Assembly (NCBI GenBank): GCA_019634615.1
Contig: JAHCAZ010000013.1
Location: 35,918-99,917, forward strand
DNA from: Opitutaceae bacterium
GTDB lineage: Bacteria; Verrucomicrobiota; Verrucomicrobiia; Opitutales; Opitutaceae
Length of the DNA stretch: 64,000 nt
Reading direction: 5' to 3'
Program-made: the position numbers and the translations under genes
The notes under the pieces: model-generated
The model's input: the letters and a program-made list of their open reading frames with translations, nothing else
What the model was told of the DNA's origin: nothing
Database searches by the model: none
Shown here: positions 1-9,738 of the stretch, one piece after another
Layout: every line of letters starts with the position of its first letter
Position numbering within the stretch: position 1 is the first letter of the stretch

Positions 1-796
<796 letters not shown>

Positions 797-810
797 GAGA
801 CCGGAGATCT

Positions 811-978
811 TTTACCACGGATTACACTGATCACGCGGATGTAGCGCGGAGAGATGGCCACATAAGGCGCAAGAGGCACAAAAACAGATACCATATTCTG
901 TGCCTTTTGTGCCTTCTGTGGCCATCAATCGACGCTTCATACGCCAGATCCGTGTAATCCGTGCAATCCGTGGTTAAA
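811..978. repeat. Nested inverted repeat between rlmN and the 712-residue gene
   Basis: The outer arms (811-840 and 948-978) are related to ACCACGGATTACAC and its complement with a few mismatches. The inner arms (about 862-925) are built on GGCCACA..AGGC..AAGAGGCAC and its complement. It fills the gap between the convergent rlmN and 986-3124 genes and could fold into one long stem. It is not protein-coding as far as can be seen. Confidence 0.7.
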
Positions 979-985
979 AATAACC

Positions 986-3124
986 TCACGTCAGCTCCAT
1001 CAGCTTCAGCAGCTCTTCTTGGTGTGCCGCGACCCGCGAATCAGCGGTGAGGTTCCAGAGGGAGGAATTCATCTGGCGCAGCGCGAGGACCGAGGTGATC
1101 CAGGCTTGGGTCCAGCCGGACTCGATTGACCAGGCGCCCCAGCCGGCGTCGGCGTTGCTGCCCCAGTAGTCCCAGCGCCGGTAGTCGAAGGCCCGGAACC
1201 AGGCCCCATCCAACTCGGGACGTTGCTCGGAGCGCACCTGGATGCGGCACAGGAACTGCGCCAGCCGATCGGCCGCCGCGCGGATCTCCGCATCACCCGT
1301 GACGGCCGCGGCCTCGTGCAACCCCAGGAAGGCAAAATTGGTTGTGTAGAGCAGGTCGGACAACGGATCGCCGTTGGCCTGGATCAGCGTGGCCTCATGG
1401 AGGCCGTAATCCGCGTTGGTCTTGGGCGGCCCGAAGTCCCCCATGGCCAGGTCGCCGAGTTCCTCGCGGATCGCCCCGCAAGCGTCCTGGGCCGCGATCA
1501 GCTCCGCTGCCATGAACCGAAGCCAACCACGATGCTCCGCCGTGTCGCGCACGCGCACCAGCCAGGCCAGCGGCAGGAGCATGCGGGCGCGCTCCTGCTG
1601 GATGCCATTGGTCCAGTGCCACTGCGCCGGGTAGGCGGCCATGGTCGCGCGAATTCCCGCCGCGGCCGAGGTGAGAAACGGCTCATACCCGGTCCGCGCG
1701 TAGGCCCAGAGAAAACACGCCCACAGGTAGGCTTCGTAGTGCGGGGCGAAGTTCACGACCTCGCTGTCCCGATAGTGTCGCCAGCCGTGCTCCTGCAGCG
1801 GCTTCTCGTCGAGCCGGTTGCCGCGGAAGCCGCGACGGCCCGTGGTGCGCAGATTCGCGAGGAGGCAGCGCAACAGCGGTTCATCCCAGCGGCCGGTCTG
1901 CAGCAGCGCCGCCGAGGCCATGGTGCCGAGCAGGGCCCGCGCGTTGTCATCGCCGTAATACACCCCGAACCCGTCCATGTCCTCGTAGTACTTCGCCGTC
2001 GTGTTCCAGCCCAGCAGGCCAAACGACGCGCTGGCCGGATCCGCGCGACTGCCCTGCGCGAGCGGCGATTTCAGGTAGACAAAATCATGCAGGTTGGCGG
2101 CAACCGTTCGATCCGCCGCCGCGCTGTCGAGCACGCCCGAGAAGGCGCAGGCCATGGCGCACTCGTTGATGCAGTCGTTGCGCAGCCACCAGCGCATCGC
2201 CTGCGTGCCGTCATGGCGGATGCGGGCATTGAAGCCTTCCAGCAGCCCAAGCGACCCGTCGCCCTCGGGCAGGTCCGCCGCCGGGGCGGGCGCGACCTGG
2301 TCGGGGTAGGCCACCGCGCCCTCGACGAGGTGCTGCCACGAGGGGTGAATCAGGAGTTTGGCCCGGTGGATCCACGCGACCCCACGGCGAAACGCCGCGC
2401 GCTCGACCGTGGCCGGCAGGACCGCCTCAGGGGCAAAGCTTGGCCGCACCGCCGGGGTCCACGCCGGCTGCACTTGGGCCCGGCCGCGCTGGAGCCAGCC
2501 GAGGATGTATCGCCAGATGAGCCCCCACGCGTCCGCCGGCGCATAGCGTGCCGTGACAAAATTGCTGAGCTTGGTCGCGGCCACCATGAGGTCGGCGCGA
2601 CTCGGGTGCACAAACAGCAGCGGCTGCACCCCGCTGTCGGGCAGGCCAAAGACCGCGGTGTCGAACCCAGCCACGCGAGCCAGCACGAGATCGGCGGCTG
2701 CGGCCGCGACCGGCACATAATGGCAGTCATTGATCCCGACGATACGCAGGCGCGCCAACCCCGGACCGAAGGCATCGCTGCCAACAACCGCCCGCCCGTA
2801 CTGCGTGGTCCGCGCCAATCCGGTTTCCAAGTCCGGCAGCCAGCCGGGAAATTCGACGAAGAGCCGCAGCCGACGGCGTGACGCCTCGGCCATCAAATCC
2901 GGGGTCAGAAGGGTCGGCGCCGCCGGATAACCGTCCGCCAGCAAGAGCACCGCACCGCCGCCTGGCGCTGCGCGTATCGCCGCGGCCGCATCGTCATGCC
3001 GGGACGCGCCGACCCCGGCATCCTCAAGGGCCCGCCAGAGGTCGTTGGTGGGGGCGCAGGCGAATACGAGGCTCGCGTCACCGGGCTCGCCTGGCGGGGC
3101 GCGAACGGGAGCCGGGGTGGACAT
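986..3124 (-). CDS. Unknown protein, N-terminal ThuA/GATase-like and C-terminal helical toroid-like region
   Basis: A 712-residue protein with no family firmly recognised. The first 200 residues look like an alpha/beta domain (AVLLLADGYPAAP, LRLFVEFPG), loosely like ThuA/amidotransferase-fold sugar proteins. Residues 300-690 are rich in Trp, Tyr and helical repeats (GFGVYYGDDNARALLGTMA, WRHYRDSEVVNFAPHYEAYL, GWGAWSIESGWTQAW), as in (alpha/alpha)6 glycosidase-like barrels. No signal peptide is evident, so a cytoplasmic role in sugar metabolism is inferred only weakly. It ends 16 bp upstream of the DAHP synthase reading direction and may be co-transcribed with it. Confidence 0.6.
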   Translation of the reverse strand: MSTPAPVRAPPGEPGDASLVFACAPTNDLWRALEDAGVGASRHDDAAAAIRAAPGGGAVLLLADGYPAAPTLLTPDLMAEASRRRLRLFVEFPGWLPDLETGLARTTQYGRAVVGSDAFGPGLARLRIVGINDCHYVPVAAAAADLVLARVAGFDTAVFGLPDSGVQPLLFVHPSRADLMVAATKLSNFVTARYAPADAWGLIWRYILGWLQRGRAQVQPAWTPAVRPSFAPEAVLPATVERAAFRRGVAWIHRAKLLIHPSWQHLVEGAVAYPDQVAPAPAADLPEGDGSLGLLEGFNARIRHDGTQAMRWWLRNDCINECAMACAFSGVLDSAAADRTVAANLHDFVYLKSPLAQGSRADPASASFGLLGWNTTAKYYEDMDGFGVYYGDDNARALLGTMASAALLQTGRWDEPLLRCLLANLRTTGRRGFRGNRLDEKPLQEHGWRHYRDSEVVNFAPHYEAYLWACFLWAYARTGYEPFLTSAAAGIRATMAAYPAQWHWTNGIQQERARMLLPLAWLVRVRDTAEHRGWLRFMAAELIAAQDACGAIREELGDLAMGDFGPPKTNADYGLHEATLIQANGDPLSDLLYTTNFAFLGLHEAAAVTGDAEIRAAADRLAQFLCRIQVRSEQRPELDGAWFRAFDYRRWDYWGSNADAGWGAWSIESGWTQAWITSVLALRQMNSSLWNLTADSRVAAHQEELLKLMELT

Positions 3125-3140
3125 GGCGAATGCCCGCGCC

Positions 3141-4199
3141 CTACTTCTGGGTGCGCCGCGTCTTCACCGCCGCGGCCAGCTGCGCGAGCACCGGGAGTGT
3201 CGCCTCCCAGGCGAGGCAGGGATCCGTGATGCTGCGACCGGGCACCAGCGGCTTGCGCCGGTAGTCCTGGCTGCCGCCAAGGAGATTGCTCTCGATCATC
3301 ACGGCACAGAGGGCGCGCTCGCCCGCGGCGATCTGCGCGGACAATTCCGCGGCGACGCGGGGCTGGCGGTCGGCGTCCTTGCCGCTGTTCGCATGGCTGC
3401 AGTCCACCATGAGGTGGGGCGGCAGGTTGTGTTTCCGCAGGAGCTCGGTCGCGGCATGGACATCCGCGGTAGAGTAGTTCGGCCCATGCGAGCCGCCGCG
3501 CAGCACGAGGTGCGCGTGGTCGTTGCCCGCGGTGCCCATGACCGCGGCCACGCCGTCGCGCGTGAGCGAGGGGAACCAATGCGGATGCCGGGCTGAGCGG
3601 ATTGCGTCCACGGCAACCTGCAGGTCGCCATCGGTGCGGTTCTTGAAGCCCACGGGCATCGACAGGCCCGAGGCCAGTTCGCGGTGCACCTGGCTCTCGA
3701 CCGTGCGAGCGCCGATGGCGCCCCAGCTCACGAGGTCGGCGTAGTACTGGCCCAGCGTGGTATCGAGAAACTCGGTCGCCACCGGCAGACCGCGGCCGGT
3801 GACGTCGGCCATGAGCTGGCGGGCGAGGCGCAGGCCCTTGTTGATCTGGTAGCTGCCGTCGAGGTCGGGGTCGTTGATCAGGCCCTTCCAGCCGACGACC
3901 GTGCGCGGTTTCTCGAAATAGACGCGCATGACGAGCAGCAGCTCGCCGCGGTAAAGGGGTGCAACCTCGCGCAAGCGATCCGCGTACTCGAGCGCGGCCG
4001 CCGGGTCGTGGATCGAGCAGGGGCCGACGACGACGAGCAGGCGGTCATCCTTGCCCGTGATGATCTCCGCCACCTCACGGCGGCTGCGCGCGACCAGCGT
4101 GGCGCGAGCGTCGTCGAGGGGAATCTCCTCCTCGAGGACGGCGGGCGCCAGCAGCGGCTTGGTGGCGCGGATGCGCAGGTCGGCGGTGGTCGGGTGCAT
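3141..4199 (-). CDS. 3-deoxy-7-phosphoheptulonate (DAHP) synthase, class I AroF/G/H type
   Basis: Cytoplasmic first enzyme of the shikimate pathway, condensing phosphoenolpyruvate and erythrose 4-phosphate. The 352 residues match the usual 350 of the AroF/AroG/AroH group. Diagnostic stretches are VVVGPCSIHDP (PEP/metal site Cys), RVYFEKPRTVVGWKGL with DPDLDGSYQINKGL, GARTVESQ, and the metal-binding VDCSHANSGKD. Which feedback inhibitor it responds to cannot be told from the sequence. The next gene upstream (4256-5641) is also on the minus strand but separated by 56 bp. Confidence 0.95.
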   Translation of the reverse strand: MHPTTADLRIRATKPLLAPAVLEEEIPLDDARATLVARSRREVAEIITGKDDRLLVVVGPCSIHDPAAALEYADRLREVAPLYRGELLLVMRVYFEKPRTVVGWKGLINDPDLDGSYQINKGLRLARQLMADVTGRGLPVATEFLDTTLGQYYADLVSWGAIGARTVESQVHRELASGLSMPVGFKNRTDGDLQVAVDAIRSARHPHWFPSLTRDGVAAVMGTAGNDHAHLVLRGGSHGPNYSTADVHAATELLRKHNLPPHLMVDCSHANSGKDADRQPRVAAELSAQIAAGERALCAVMIESNLLGGSQDYRRKPLVPGRSITDPCLAWEATLPVLAQLAAAVKTRRTQK

Positions 4200-4255
4200 G
4201 CGGACGGGTCAGCGTAGGAAACGCCCCGGTCAAGGCAATGGCGGAGGCGGGTGAA

Positions 4256-5641
4256 TCAGTGCCCCAGCGCGGCCCTTGCTCCCTGCACCAGCGGTGTCGG
4301 GAACGTCAGCGCCTCCCCGAGGCCGGCCGGGAAGAGCTGCAGGCGCTCGGCGCGGGCGCGGAGCGTGAGCCAGGCGAGCGAGGCGGCCTCGTTGCTTGCG
4401 GCGTGTTGGGCGACCGCCTCGAAGCGGTCGATCGACAGCGCAAGCTGCGCCGGCGCGAGGATGTTCTTCTCGCCGAGGAAATACGTGAGCGACGGCGCCA
4501 GCACCTCGAGCCAGGCCGAGGGATGCGCGGGCGCGGCATACTTCATGCCCGCCTCGGCCGGGTAGGGACTCCACTCCATGAACTGGCGGAGCGTCTCGTG
4601 CAGCTTGGCCAGCTCGGCATCGGCCGTGGCCGGGGTCCAGCGCACGGCGAACTGCTTGCGCTCGCGGAATTTCTTCACTTCCCACACGCGCAGGATGAGC
4701 TCCGTGTCGCCTGCCTGGCGGCGCAGCGCGCCGGTGAACACATAGTCGAGCCCGCCCTCGGTCGAGTCGACGAGCTGGCGCAGGTTGTCGGCCGTGAACT
4801 CCGTCGGGAACAGCGCGTAATGGGCCGGCTGGCCGGGCTGGCCGAAGGTGCCGACGACCGCGATCGCGTGGTAGTGCGGCGAAAAATGGAACGTCTCCGC
4901 GCACCACAGGGGCAGCGCCCGGCTGAGGCGGCCGAGCTCGTCCTCGGGCTGCTGCGCGAGCTCCGCGAGATTGGGCACGCCGGGCAGCGCGAGCTGGACG
5001 AAGGCCACGCGGCGCAGGCGCTCGCCCTTGGCCGGCAGGACCCCCGGGACGCCCTCGAGGCCGTAGGACCAGATCGGCTTGCTGATGGAGATGAGGTTGA
5101 TGCGCGGCGGCTCGGCGGCGGGTTCCCCCGCGGCCGCGGGCGCGGGCGCGCCGCCCAGGGAGGACAGGCGCTCGGAGTGGATCAGCTCGGCGATGGCGTT
5201 CGAGAAGCCGTGCAGGCGGTCCTCGAGCTCGGGCCGCTTGAGGCTGAAGAGGATGTCGAGCACGTGCTGGGCGGCGTCGGCGTTGCGCAGCACAAGGTAG
5301 GCCTGCAGGAGATTGAGTCCCGTGGCCGGACCGTGACGCTCGGCGTCGTAGCGCGGAGCCACCAGCTCGACGATTTCCTTCATGTGGCCGCTGATGCCGA
5401 GGTCGGCGGAAATCGTCACGAGCACGTCGGCGCGGTCGCCGGACGCAGCGAGCACCTCGTCGTAGATCGCCAGCGCGCCGGGCAGGTCCTTGGCCTCGAG
5501 CTTCTCGCGGGCGGCGACGAGCCGCGGCATCACGTTGCCGGCCACGGCGGCGGGCGTGGGCTCGGCCGGGGCGGCAGAGGACGTCGCGGCCGGTGCCGTC
5601 GGCGTGGAGGACTTGCCCATCAGGCGATCGAAAAGACCCAT
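4256..5641 (-). CDS. Hypothetical protein with N-terminal TPR-like helices
   Basis: A 461-residue protein that begins MGLFDRLMGKS followed by an Ala/Pro/Thr-rich low-complexity stretch (about 12-35). Helical repeats come next (REKLEAKDLPGALAIYDEVL, LNLLQAYLVLRNADAAQHVL) that read like tetratricopeptide units. The C-terminal half (from about residue 165) has no recognised motif but is well structured, with many Trp/Phe positions. No signal peptide or membrane segment. A scaffold role is possible from the repeats; the biochemical function is unknown. Confidence 0.6.
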   Translation of the reverse strand: MGLFDRLMGKSSTPTAPAATSSAAPAEPTPAAVAGNVMPRLVAAREKLEAKDLPGALAIYDEVLAASGDRADVLVTISADLGISGHMKEIVELVAPRYDAERHGPATGLNLLQAYLVLRNADAAQHVLDILFSLKRPELEDRLHGFSNAIAELIHSERLSSLGGAPAPAAAGEPAAEPPRINLISISKPIWSYGLEGVPGVLPAKGERLRRVAFVQLALPGVPNLAELAQQPEDELGRLSRALPLWCAETFHFSPHYHAIAVVGTFGQPGQPAHYALFPTEFTADNLRQLVDSTEGGLDYVFTGALRRQAGDTELILRVWEVKKFRERKQFAVRWTPATADAELAKLHETLRQFMEWSPYPAEAGMKYAAPAHPSAWLEVLAPSLTYFLGEKNILAPAQLALSIDRFEAVAQHAASNEAASLAWLTLRARAERLQLFPAGLGEALTFPTPLVQGARAALGH

Positions 5642-5686
5642 GCGCCCAGCAAAGCGACCGCCGAACAGGTGGCGAACCGTTTCTGC

Positions 5687-5699
5687 GGAGCGGCTCCTA
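5687..5699. repeat. Short REP-like box overlapping a stop codon
   Basis: GGAGC-G-GCTCC palindrome (5687-5697). On the minus strand it reads TGTAGGAGCCGCTCC, and its TAG (5697-5699) is the stop codon of the upstream fusion gene. The same TGTAGGAGC box recurs at 27299 and, in variant form, at 16884. Confidence 0.55.
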
Positions 5700-8024
5700 C
5701 AGGCGATCCGGCGTCACCCCGGCGCGGACGGCGAGGGTAGCGAGGACCTTGGGGACGTACATGCGGGTCTCCGTGGGGAGCGACGCGGCGATCTCCGCGT
5801 AGGTCTTGGCGCCCTTTTTCTCCAGAGTGCGCTGCACGCGGCCGGCGCCGGCGTTGTAGGCGGCGAGGGCGAGAGGCCAGTCGCCGAACTGCGCGTGCAA
5901 CGAGCGCAGGAGCTGGGCCGCGGCCTTCGCGGATTTCTCCGGGTCGGTGCGCTCGTCGGGCAGGAAGGTGCTGAGGCCGAGGCCCTTCGCCGTCGCCGGC
6001 ATCAATTGGAAAAGCCCGCGCGCACCGGAAGGACTGCGCGCCGACGGGTTGAAGGTGGACTCGGCCTCCGCCAGCCAGGCAAGGTCAGCCGGCACCCCGG
6101 CAGAGGCAAAGGCCTGCCGCACCACCGGCAGCAACTCGCCGGCGCGCGGTGGGACGGGACGGGCCTGCATGCGCGCCAGCCAGAGGTCATAGTGAGGAAT
6201 CCGCGGTATGAGCCGCAACGATGGGGCAAGCTTCTCCGGGACCGGAGGCGGCACGGGCGTCGGCTTGGTGGACGGCGCAGGCTGCGTGGCCGGCGGCGGC
6301 GCCACGGCCTCCTTGGCCGCCTCGATGTAGTCGATGCGCTCCTCGAGCCAGTCGGCATAGTCTTCATATCCTGGCAGCGCCCGCAGCGCCACCAGCGCCG
6401 CGCGCGCCTCGGGCTCGAAGGCCGCCAGGTCCTCCAGCCGCTCGCTCTCGAGCGCGCCCTGGAAGCGGGCGGCGAAGATGTCCCATTGTTCCCGCGTCGG
6501 AAACTCGAAGCGCTCCTTGATCACATCGGGCGCGAAGGTGTCGAACAGCGTCCGACCCAGTTCGTACAGTTGATCGGGATCAAGCTCACCCGCCGCCTCG
6601 GCCAGATCGGAGGCTGACTGCGGCGGTTGCTGCAGCGCGGTCGCCACCGCCAAGGCCTGCAGCACGGCCGGCTTGAAACGCAGGTCGGGCACCTCGGTGA
6701 ACGCGAGCTCGACCTCGCCGAAGTACGCACGCTGGTTCCGCACACCCCAGTCGTTGGTGGCGAGGCGATAGGTGCGTGCCGGGTCGATCTCCGCCGGGGC
6801 CGCCGCGACGAGATACTCGCCTGCGCGCCCGTCAAATGGCGTGTCCGGGCCCGGGTTGGCCCGGGTCAGGATCTGCGCGAGCCGGCGACCGTCGACCTCG
6901 GCAACCGCCACCGCGCCGTCGAACCGCACGCAGGCGTCGAAGGCGTAGCGGGTCACCTCGCCGGCCGGCAGTCCACCGCCAAAGGTCGTGTTGCCGATGA
7001 CGGCCACATCCACCCCGGCCGCCACGCGCAAAGCCTCGACCGCCAAGCGCGCCGCCTCGCCGGGCGCGAGGGCCCGCGGCAGGCGGCCGACTACCTCACG
7101 GTCGGCCGGCTCGAGGTGCTGCGCCTCCGTGGTGCGGATGAGTTCCGCGAGTTCGGGGTCGGCGGGCCCCGCCGGGTCGACGTCCACCTGCTCGACCGCC
7201 CAGTGCACGGCCCCGGCTTCGTCGCGACACGGGAAGGCGACCGTCAGGCATTCGTTCCACCAACCCGAGTGAAAATAGGCGGTGCGCCCGAGCTGATGCG
7301 TGAGGCGCAGGTGGTTGTGTGCGCCGACGAACAAAGTGCCGTCGGGCACGAGCGGGAACATCGCCCGGTCAGCCTTCAATCCGGCATGGCTGAGGACGAT
7401 GGGGAATGCGGAAGATTTCTCGTCGAGGAGCTTGGGGAAATTCGCCTGCGCCCAGACCACCGGATCGGCCAGGTCGAGCGACGGCCGCACGGCCGCGCGG
7501 AAGGTGCTGAGGCGGTCCGTCGTCACGCCGACGATCACGACCTCGTTGTCGCCCAGTTTCAGCCGCAGCGAGGCCGGGGCGAACGGCTGGCCTGTAGTGT
7601 GGTCGGTGATGTTGCTCACGACCTTCACGCCCGTGGCCTCGACGCGTTTCACGGTCTCGGCGAGGTCGTAGAACTCCGGCTCGTGGTTGCCGAGGTTGAG
7701 CACGGTGGGCGCGATCTGCGCGAGCGCGGTGAACATCGCGAAATCCACCGCCCCGGCGCTGCGTCGGGCGACCGGGTTGCCGTGCTCGAGCGTGTCGCCG
7801 TTCAGCAGGATCAGCGCCGGCAGCTCGGGGTTCGCCGCGCGGACCTCGCGGATCAGCGCCACCAGCTGCGCCGTGCGGTCGTAGGCCGAGTGCTGGTCGC
7901 CGATGGCGAAGACCACCGCCTCGGCCCCGGCGGGCGTGTCGACGGCCGCGGCGCCGGGCGCCGCCATTCCGGCCAGCGCGAGCCCGAGGCTAAAGATCGC
8001 TGCCATTTGCCGCAGGGTCTTCAT
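5697..8024 (-). CDS. Fusion of 5'-nucleotidase-family metallophosphatase and SLT lytic transglycosylase
   Basis: A 775-residue exported protein with a signal peptide (about 1-27). Residues 35-270 are a calcineurin-like phosphoesterase with the metal set GDQH (D43, H45), NGD (D77), GNHE (N113, H114), SHAG (H213) and GAHNH (H236, H238). Residues 330-450 resemble the 5'-nucleotidase C-terminal substrate domain. After a Pro-rich linker (575-598), residues 600-775 form a Slt/MltD-like transglycosylase with catalytic E655 in AEAES, then GLFQLMP and AYNAG. It would act in the periplasm on nucleotides and peptidoglycan. The start codon overlaps the rhombosortase stop by 3 bp. The frame is continuous, so the fusion is real in this sequence; its combined role is unknown. 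Confidence 0.88.
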   Translation of the reverse strand: MKTLRQMAAIFSLGLALAGMAAPGAAAVDTPAGAEAVVFAIGDQHSAYDRTAQLVALIREVRAANPELPALILLNGDTLEHGNPVARRSAGAVDFAMFTALAQIAPTVLNLGNHEPEFYDLAETVKRVEATGVKVVSNITDHTTGQPFAPASLRLKLGDNEVVIVGVTTDRLSTFRAAVRPSLDLADPVVWAQANFPKLLDEKSSAFPIVLSHAGLKADRAMFPLVPDGTLFVGAHNHLRLTHQLGRTAYFHSGWWNECLTVAFPCRDEAGAVHWAVEQVDVDPAGPADPELAELIRTTEAQHLEPADREVVGRLPRALAPGEAARLAVEALRVAAGVDVAVIGNTTFGGGLPAGEVTRYAFDACVRFDGAVAVAEVDGRRLAQILTRANPGPDTPFDGRAGEYLVAAAPAEIDPARTYRLATNDWGVRNQRAYFGEVELAFTEVPDLRFKPAVLQALAVATALQQPPQSASDLAEAAGELDPDQLYELGRTLFDTFAPDVIKERFEFPTREQWDIFAARFQGALESERLEDLAAFEPEARAALVALRALPGYEDYADWLEERIDYIEAAKEAVAPPPATQPAPSTKPTPVPPPVPEKLAPSLRLIPRIPHYDLWLARMQARPVPPRAGELLPVVRQAFASAGVPADLAWLAEAESTFNPSARSPSGARGLFQLMPATAKGLGLSTFLPDERTDPEKSAKAAAQLLRSLHAQFGDWPLALAAYNAGAGRVQRTLEKKGAKTYAEIAASLPTETRMYVPKVLATLAVRAGVTPDRL

Positions 8025-8683
8025 CGGGGGCCGCGCCCGCTTTCACCCTGGATCCGCGCCCGGCGCCACCCGGCATCCGCCGCCGCCCACAGGGCCGCCC
8101 AGGCCAGGCCGGCGAGGTGCGCCGCCGGCTCCACCTTGATCTCCGCGCCGTCAAAATGCGCGAACCGCGCGTCGCGACCGACGCAGTCGAGTCCTGTCTT
8201 GGCGAGGATCAGCACGAGGAGCATGCCACCCCAGACACGCTCGGCGCCCGGTCGTTGCATCAGGCAGAGCGCCAGCAGGGCGGCCAATCCGGTCGCGACC
8301 CCCGAGAGGCCGGCGTAGACCGCGAGCTCCGGCTGCGTCAGCCATAGGGCCAGCCCGATCGCCGCGGGCGCCGACGCCATGAGCCCGCGCGCCAGCCCGG
8401 GGCGCTGGTATTCCAGCCAGGTTCCTGCCACGAAGAGCACAACCAGGTTCCAGGCGAGATGGCCGAGGCCGAAATGCACCAGGTTGCCGGTGTACAACCG
8501 CCACCACTCGCCCTGCGCGATCGCGGCGCGGTCGAAGCGCCACGCCGCGGTCGCATCCGTTCCGCTCCAGGCCAGCGCAAGGCCGGCCAGCGCGAGGGTC
8601 AGCCAGGGCCAGTGCGCGGGACCCCGGGACCCCTTGGGCGAACGGATGTCCGTCAGCGCCGGTTCAATCGCCGGCGCAGCCAT
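8021..8683 (-). CDS. rrtA: Rhombosortase (rhomboid-family intramembrane serine protease)
   Basis: A 220-residue polytopic membrane protease of the rhomboid superfamily that recognises GlyGly-CTERM tails. Visible marks are EWWRLYTGNLVH (59-70) with HLAWN (75-79), the catalytic serine in GLSG (S127) followed by ATGLAALLAL, and the catalytic histidine in AAHLAGLAWA (H189). About six hydrophobic segments. The gene starts inside the 3' end of the gene for its likely substrate (31-bp overlap) and its stop overlaps the next start, so the three genes are translationally coupled. Confidence 0.9.
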   Translation of the reverse strand: MAAPAIEPALTDIRSPKGSRGPAHWPWLTLALAGLALAWSGTDATAAWRFDRAAIAQGEWWRLYTGNLVHFGLGHLAWNLVVLFVAGTWLEYQRPGLARGLMASAPAAIGLALWLTQPELAVYAGLSGVATGLAALLALCLMQRPGAERVWGGMLLVLILAKTGLDCVGRDARFAHFDGAEIKVEPAAHLAGLAWAALWAAADAGWRRARIQGESGRGPR

Positions 8684-9513
8684 GGGAACAATCCGGCCGC
8701 GGTCACCGCCAGGGCCAGCCAGGCACCGGTGTCGCCGCCGCCGGTGTAACCCGGCCGGTGCTCGATCTTGACGGTCTCGGGCGTGCGCTTGATGCGCTCG
8801 CGGAACAACTCGAGCTGCAGCTGCAGGTTGCGGATCAGCTCCGCGGTCGCGCGCTCGAAGCCCTGGGCGCTTTCCTCGCGCATGTCCGACTCCAGCAGGT
8901 CCAGCACCGACGACTTGCCCTGCACCTGGCTCGCGCCCGGCGCGCGGAACAGCAGGTGCCGGCTCTCGATATCATAGACGGCCGCCTCCATCAGGGTGTG
9001 CGTGTCGTTCTTGTTGCCCTGGAAGACGTAGCTGCCGCCGATCGTCCAGTAGACCAGCGACATGACATTCATGTTCGTGAACTGGACCTGATCGTAGGCC
9101 ACGAGCGCCACCACGTCCACGTTGAGCAGGCTGCGCACCTGGTCGAGGTTCGCGAAGCCGCCGCGCGGGCGCAGGTAGGTCGACGGGATGATCTCGATGG
9201 ACTGGATGTAGCCGCGGTTCTTGAACTCCCACGCCACCCGCTCGAGGAGCGCGGTCTTCTGCATTTCCGAGATCCCGCCCGCGCCGCCGTACTCGCTCGG
9301 CACAAAGGCAATGCCGACCCGAAGCGGTAGCCGGAGCACGGGTATGTCGGTCGGCGGCAGGGGGTTCACCTGGCCAGGGTAAAGGAAGTTGACCACGCTG
9401 CTCGACCGGTCGGCCTTCTGCGGGGAGTTGAACAGGAAGGCGCAGCCACTGAGGCCCAGCCAGATCGACGCCGCCAGCAACACCGGCAACACCACCGCAC
9501 GGGGATGATTCAT
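8653..9513 (-). CDS. Rhombotarget lipoprotein with GlyGly-CTERM tail
   Basis: A 286-residue lipoprotein. The ATG at 9513 is chosen because the signal peptide then runs directly to the lipobox LSGC; a TTG 12 codons upstream is possible. The body (LRVGIAFVPS, VDVVALVAYDQVQF, YDIESRHLLFR) matches the type seen next to rhombosortases. The C-terminus YTGGGDTG is followed by one hydrophobic helix and an Arg-rich end (RRRLNRR), a textbook GlyGly-CTERM sorting signal. It is predicted to be anchored at both ends until the neighbouring protease cleaves the tail; its own function is unknown. Confidence 0.88.
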   Translation of the reverse strand: MNHPRAVVLPVLLAASIWLGLSGCAFLFNSPQKADRSSSVVNFLYPGQVNPLPPTDIPVLRLPLRVGIAFVPSEYGGAGGISEMQKTALLERVAWEFKNRGYIQSIEIIPSTYLRPRGGFANLDQVRSLLNVDVVALVAYDQVQFTNMNVMSLVYWTIGGSYVFQGNKNDTHTLMEAAVYDIESRHLLFRAPGASQVQGKSSVLDLLESDMREESAQGFERATAELIRNLQLQLELFRERIKRTPETVKIEHRPGYTGGGDTGAWLALAVTAAGLFPWLRRRLNRR

Positions 9514-9580
9514 GGCGGCGAGCAGACTCCGGTGAGCGCGGGGTTTCAAATATCTTTTGGCGGGGGTGAGGGAACCTACA

Positions 9581-9674
9581 CTTTCTCTTTCCTCTTAATC
9601 TTTCTCTTTCGTCAGGGAGGACGGCTCGCGGGTTTCGCACGGGAGAAAGATTAAGAGAAAGAGGAAAGAGAAAG
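9581..9674. repeat. Inverted repeat between divergent rhombotarget and miaB genes
   Basis: The pyrimidine-rich left arm (9581-9606, CTTTCTCTTTCCTCTTAATC and on) pairs with the purine-rich right arm (9643-9674). The right arm carries one extra 6-base unit; otherwise the match is exact. It lies in the divergent promoter region, about 65 bp before the miaB start. Confidence 0.75.
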
Positions 9675-9738
9675 ATTGGGCGGGACCTTTCCCGCGTTGA
9701 CCCACCCCCGGGCGGGCTTACTTAGGACCCCTTCCCAC

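Noticed and set aside
1223..2881. 552-residue plus-strand frame opposite the 712-residue gene
   Set aside because: Arg/Gln/Val-rich translation typical of antisense to high-GC genes; the minus-strand frame has a globular composition.
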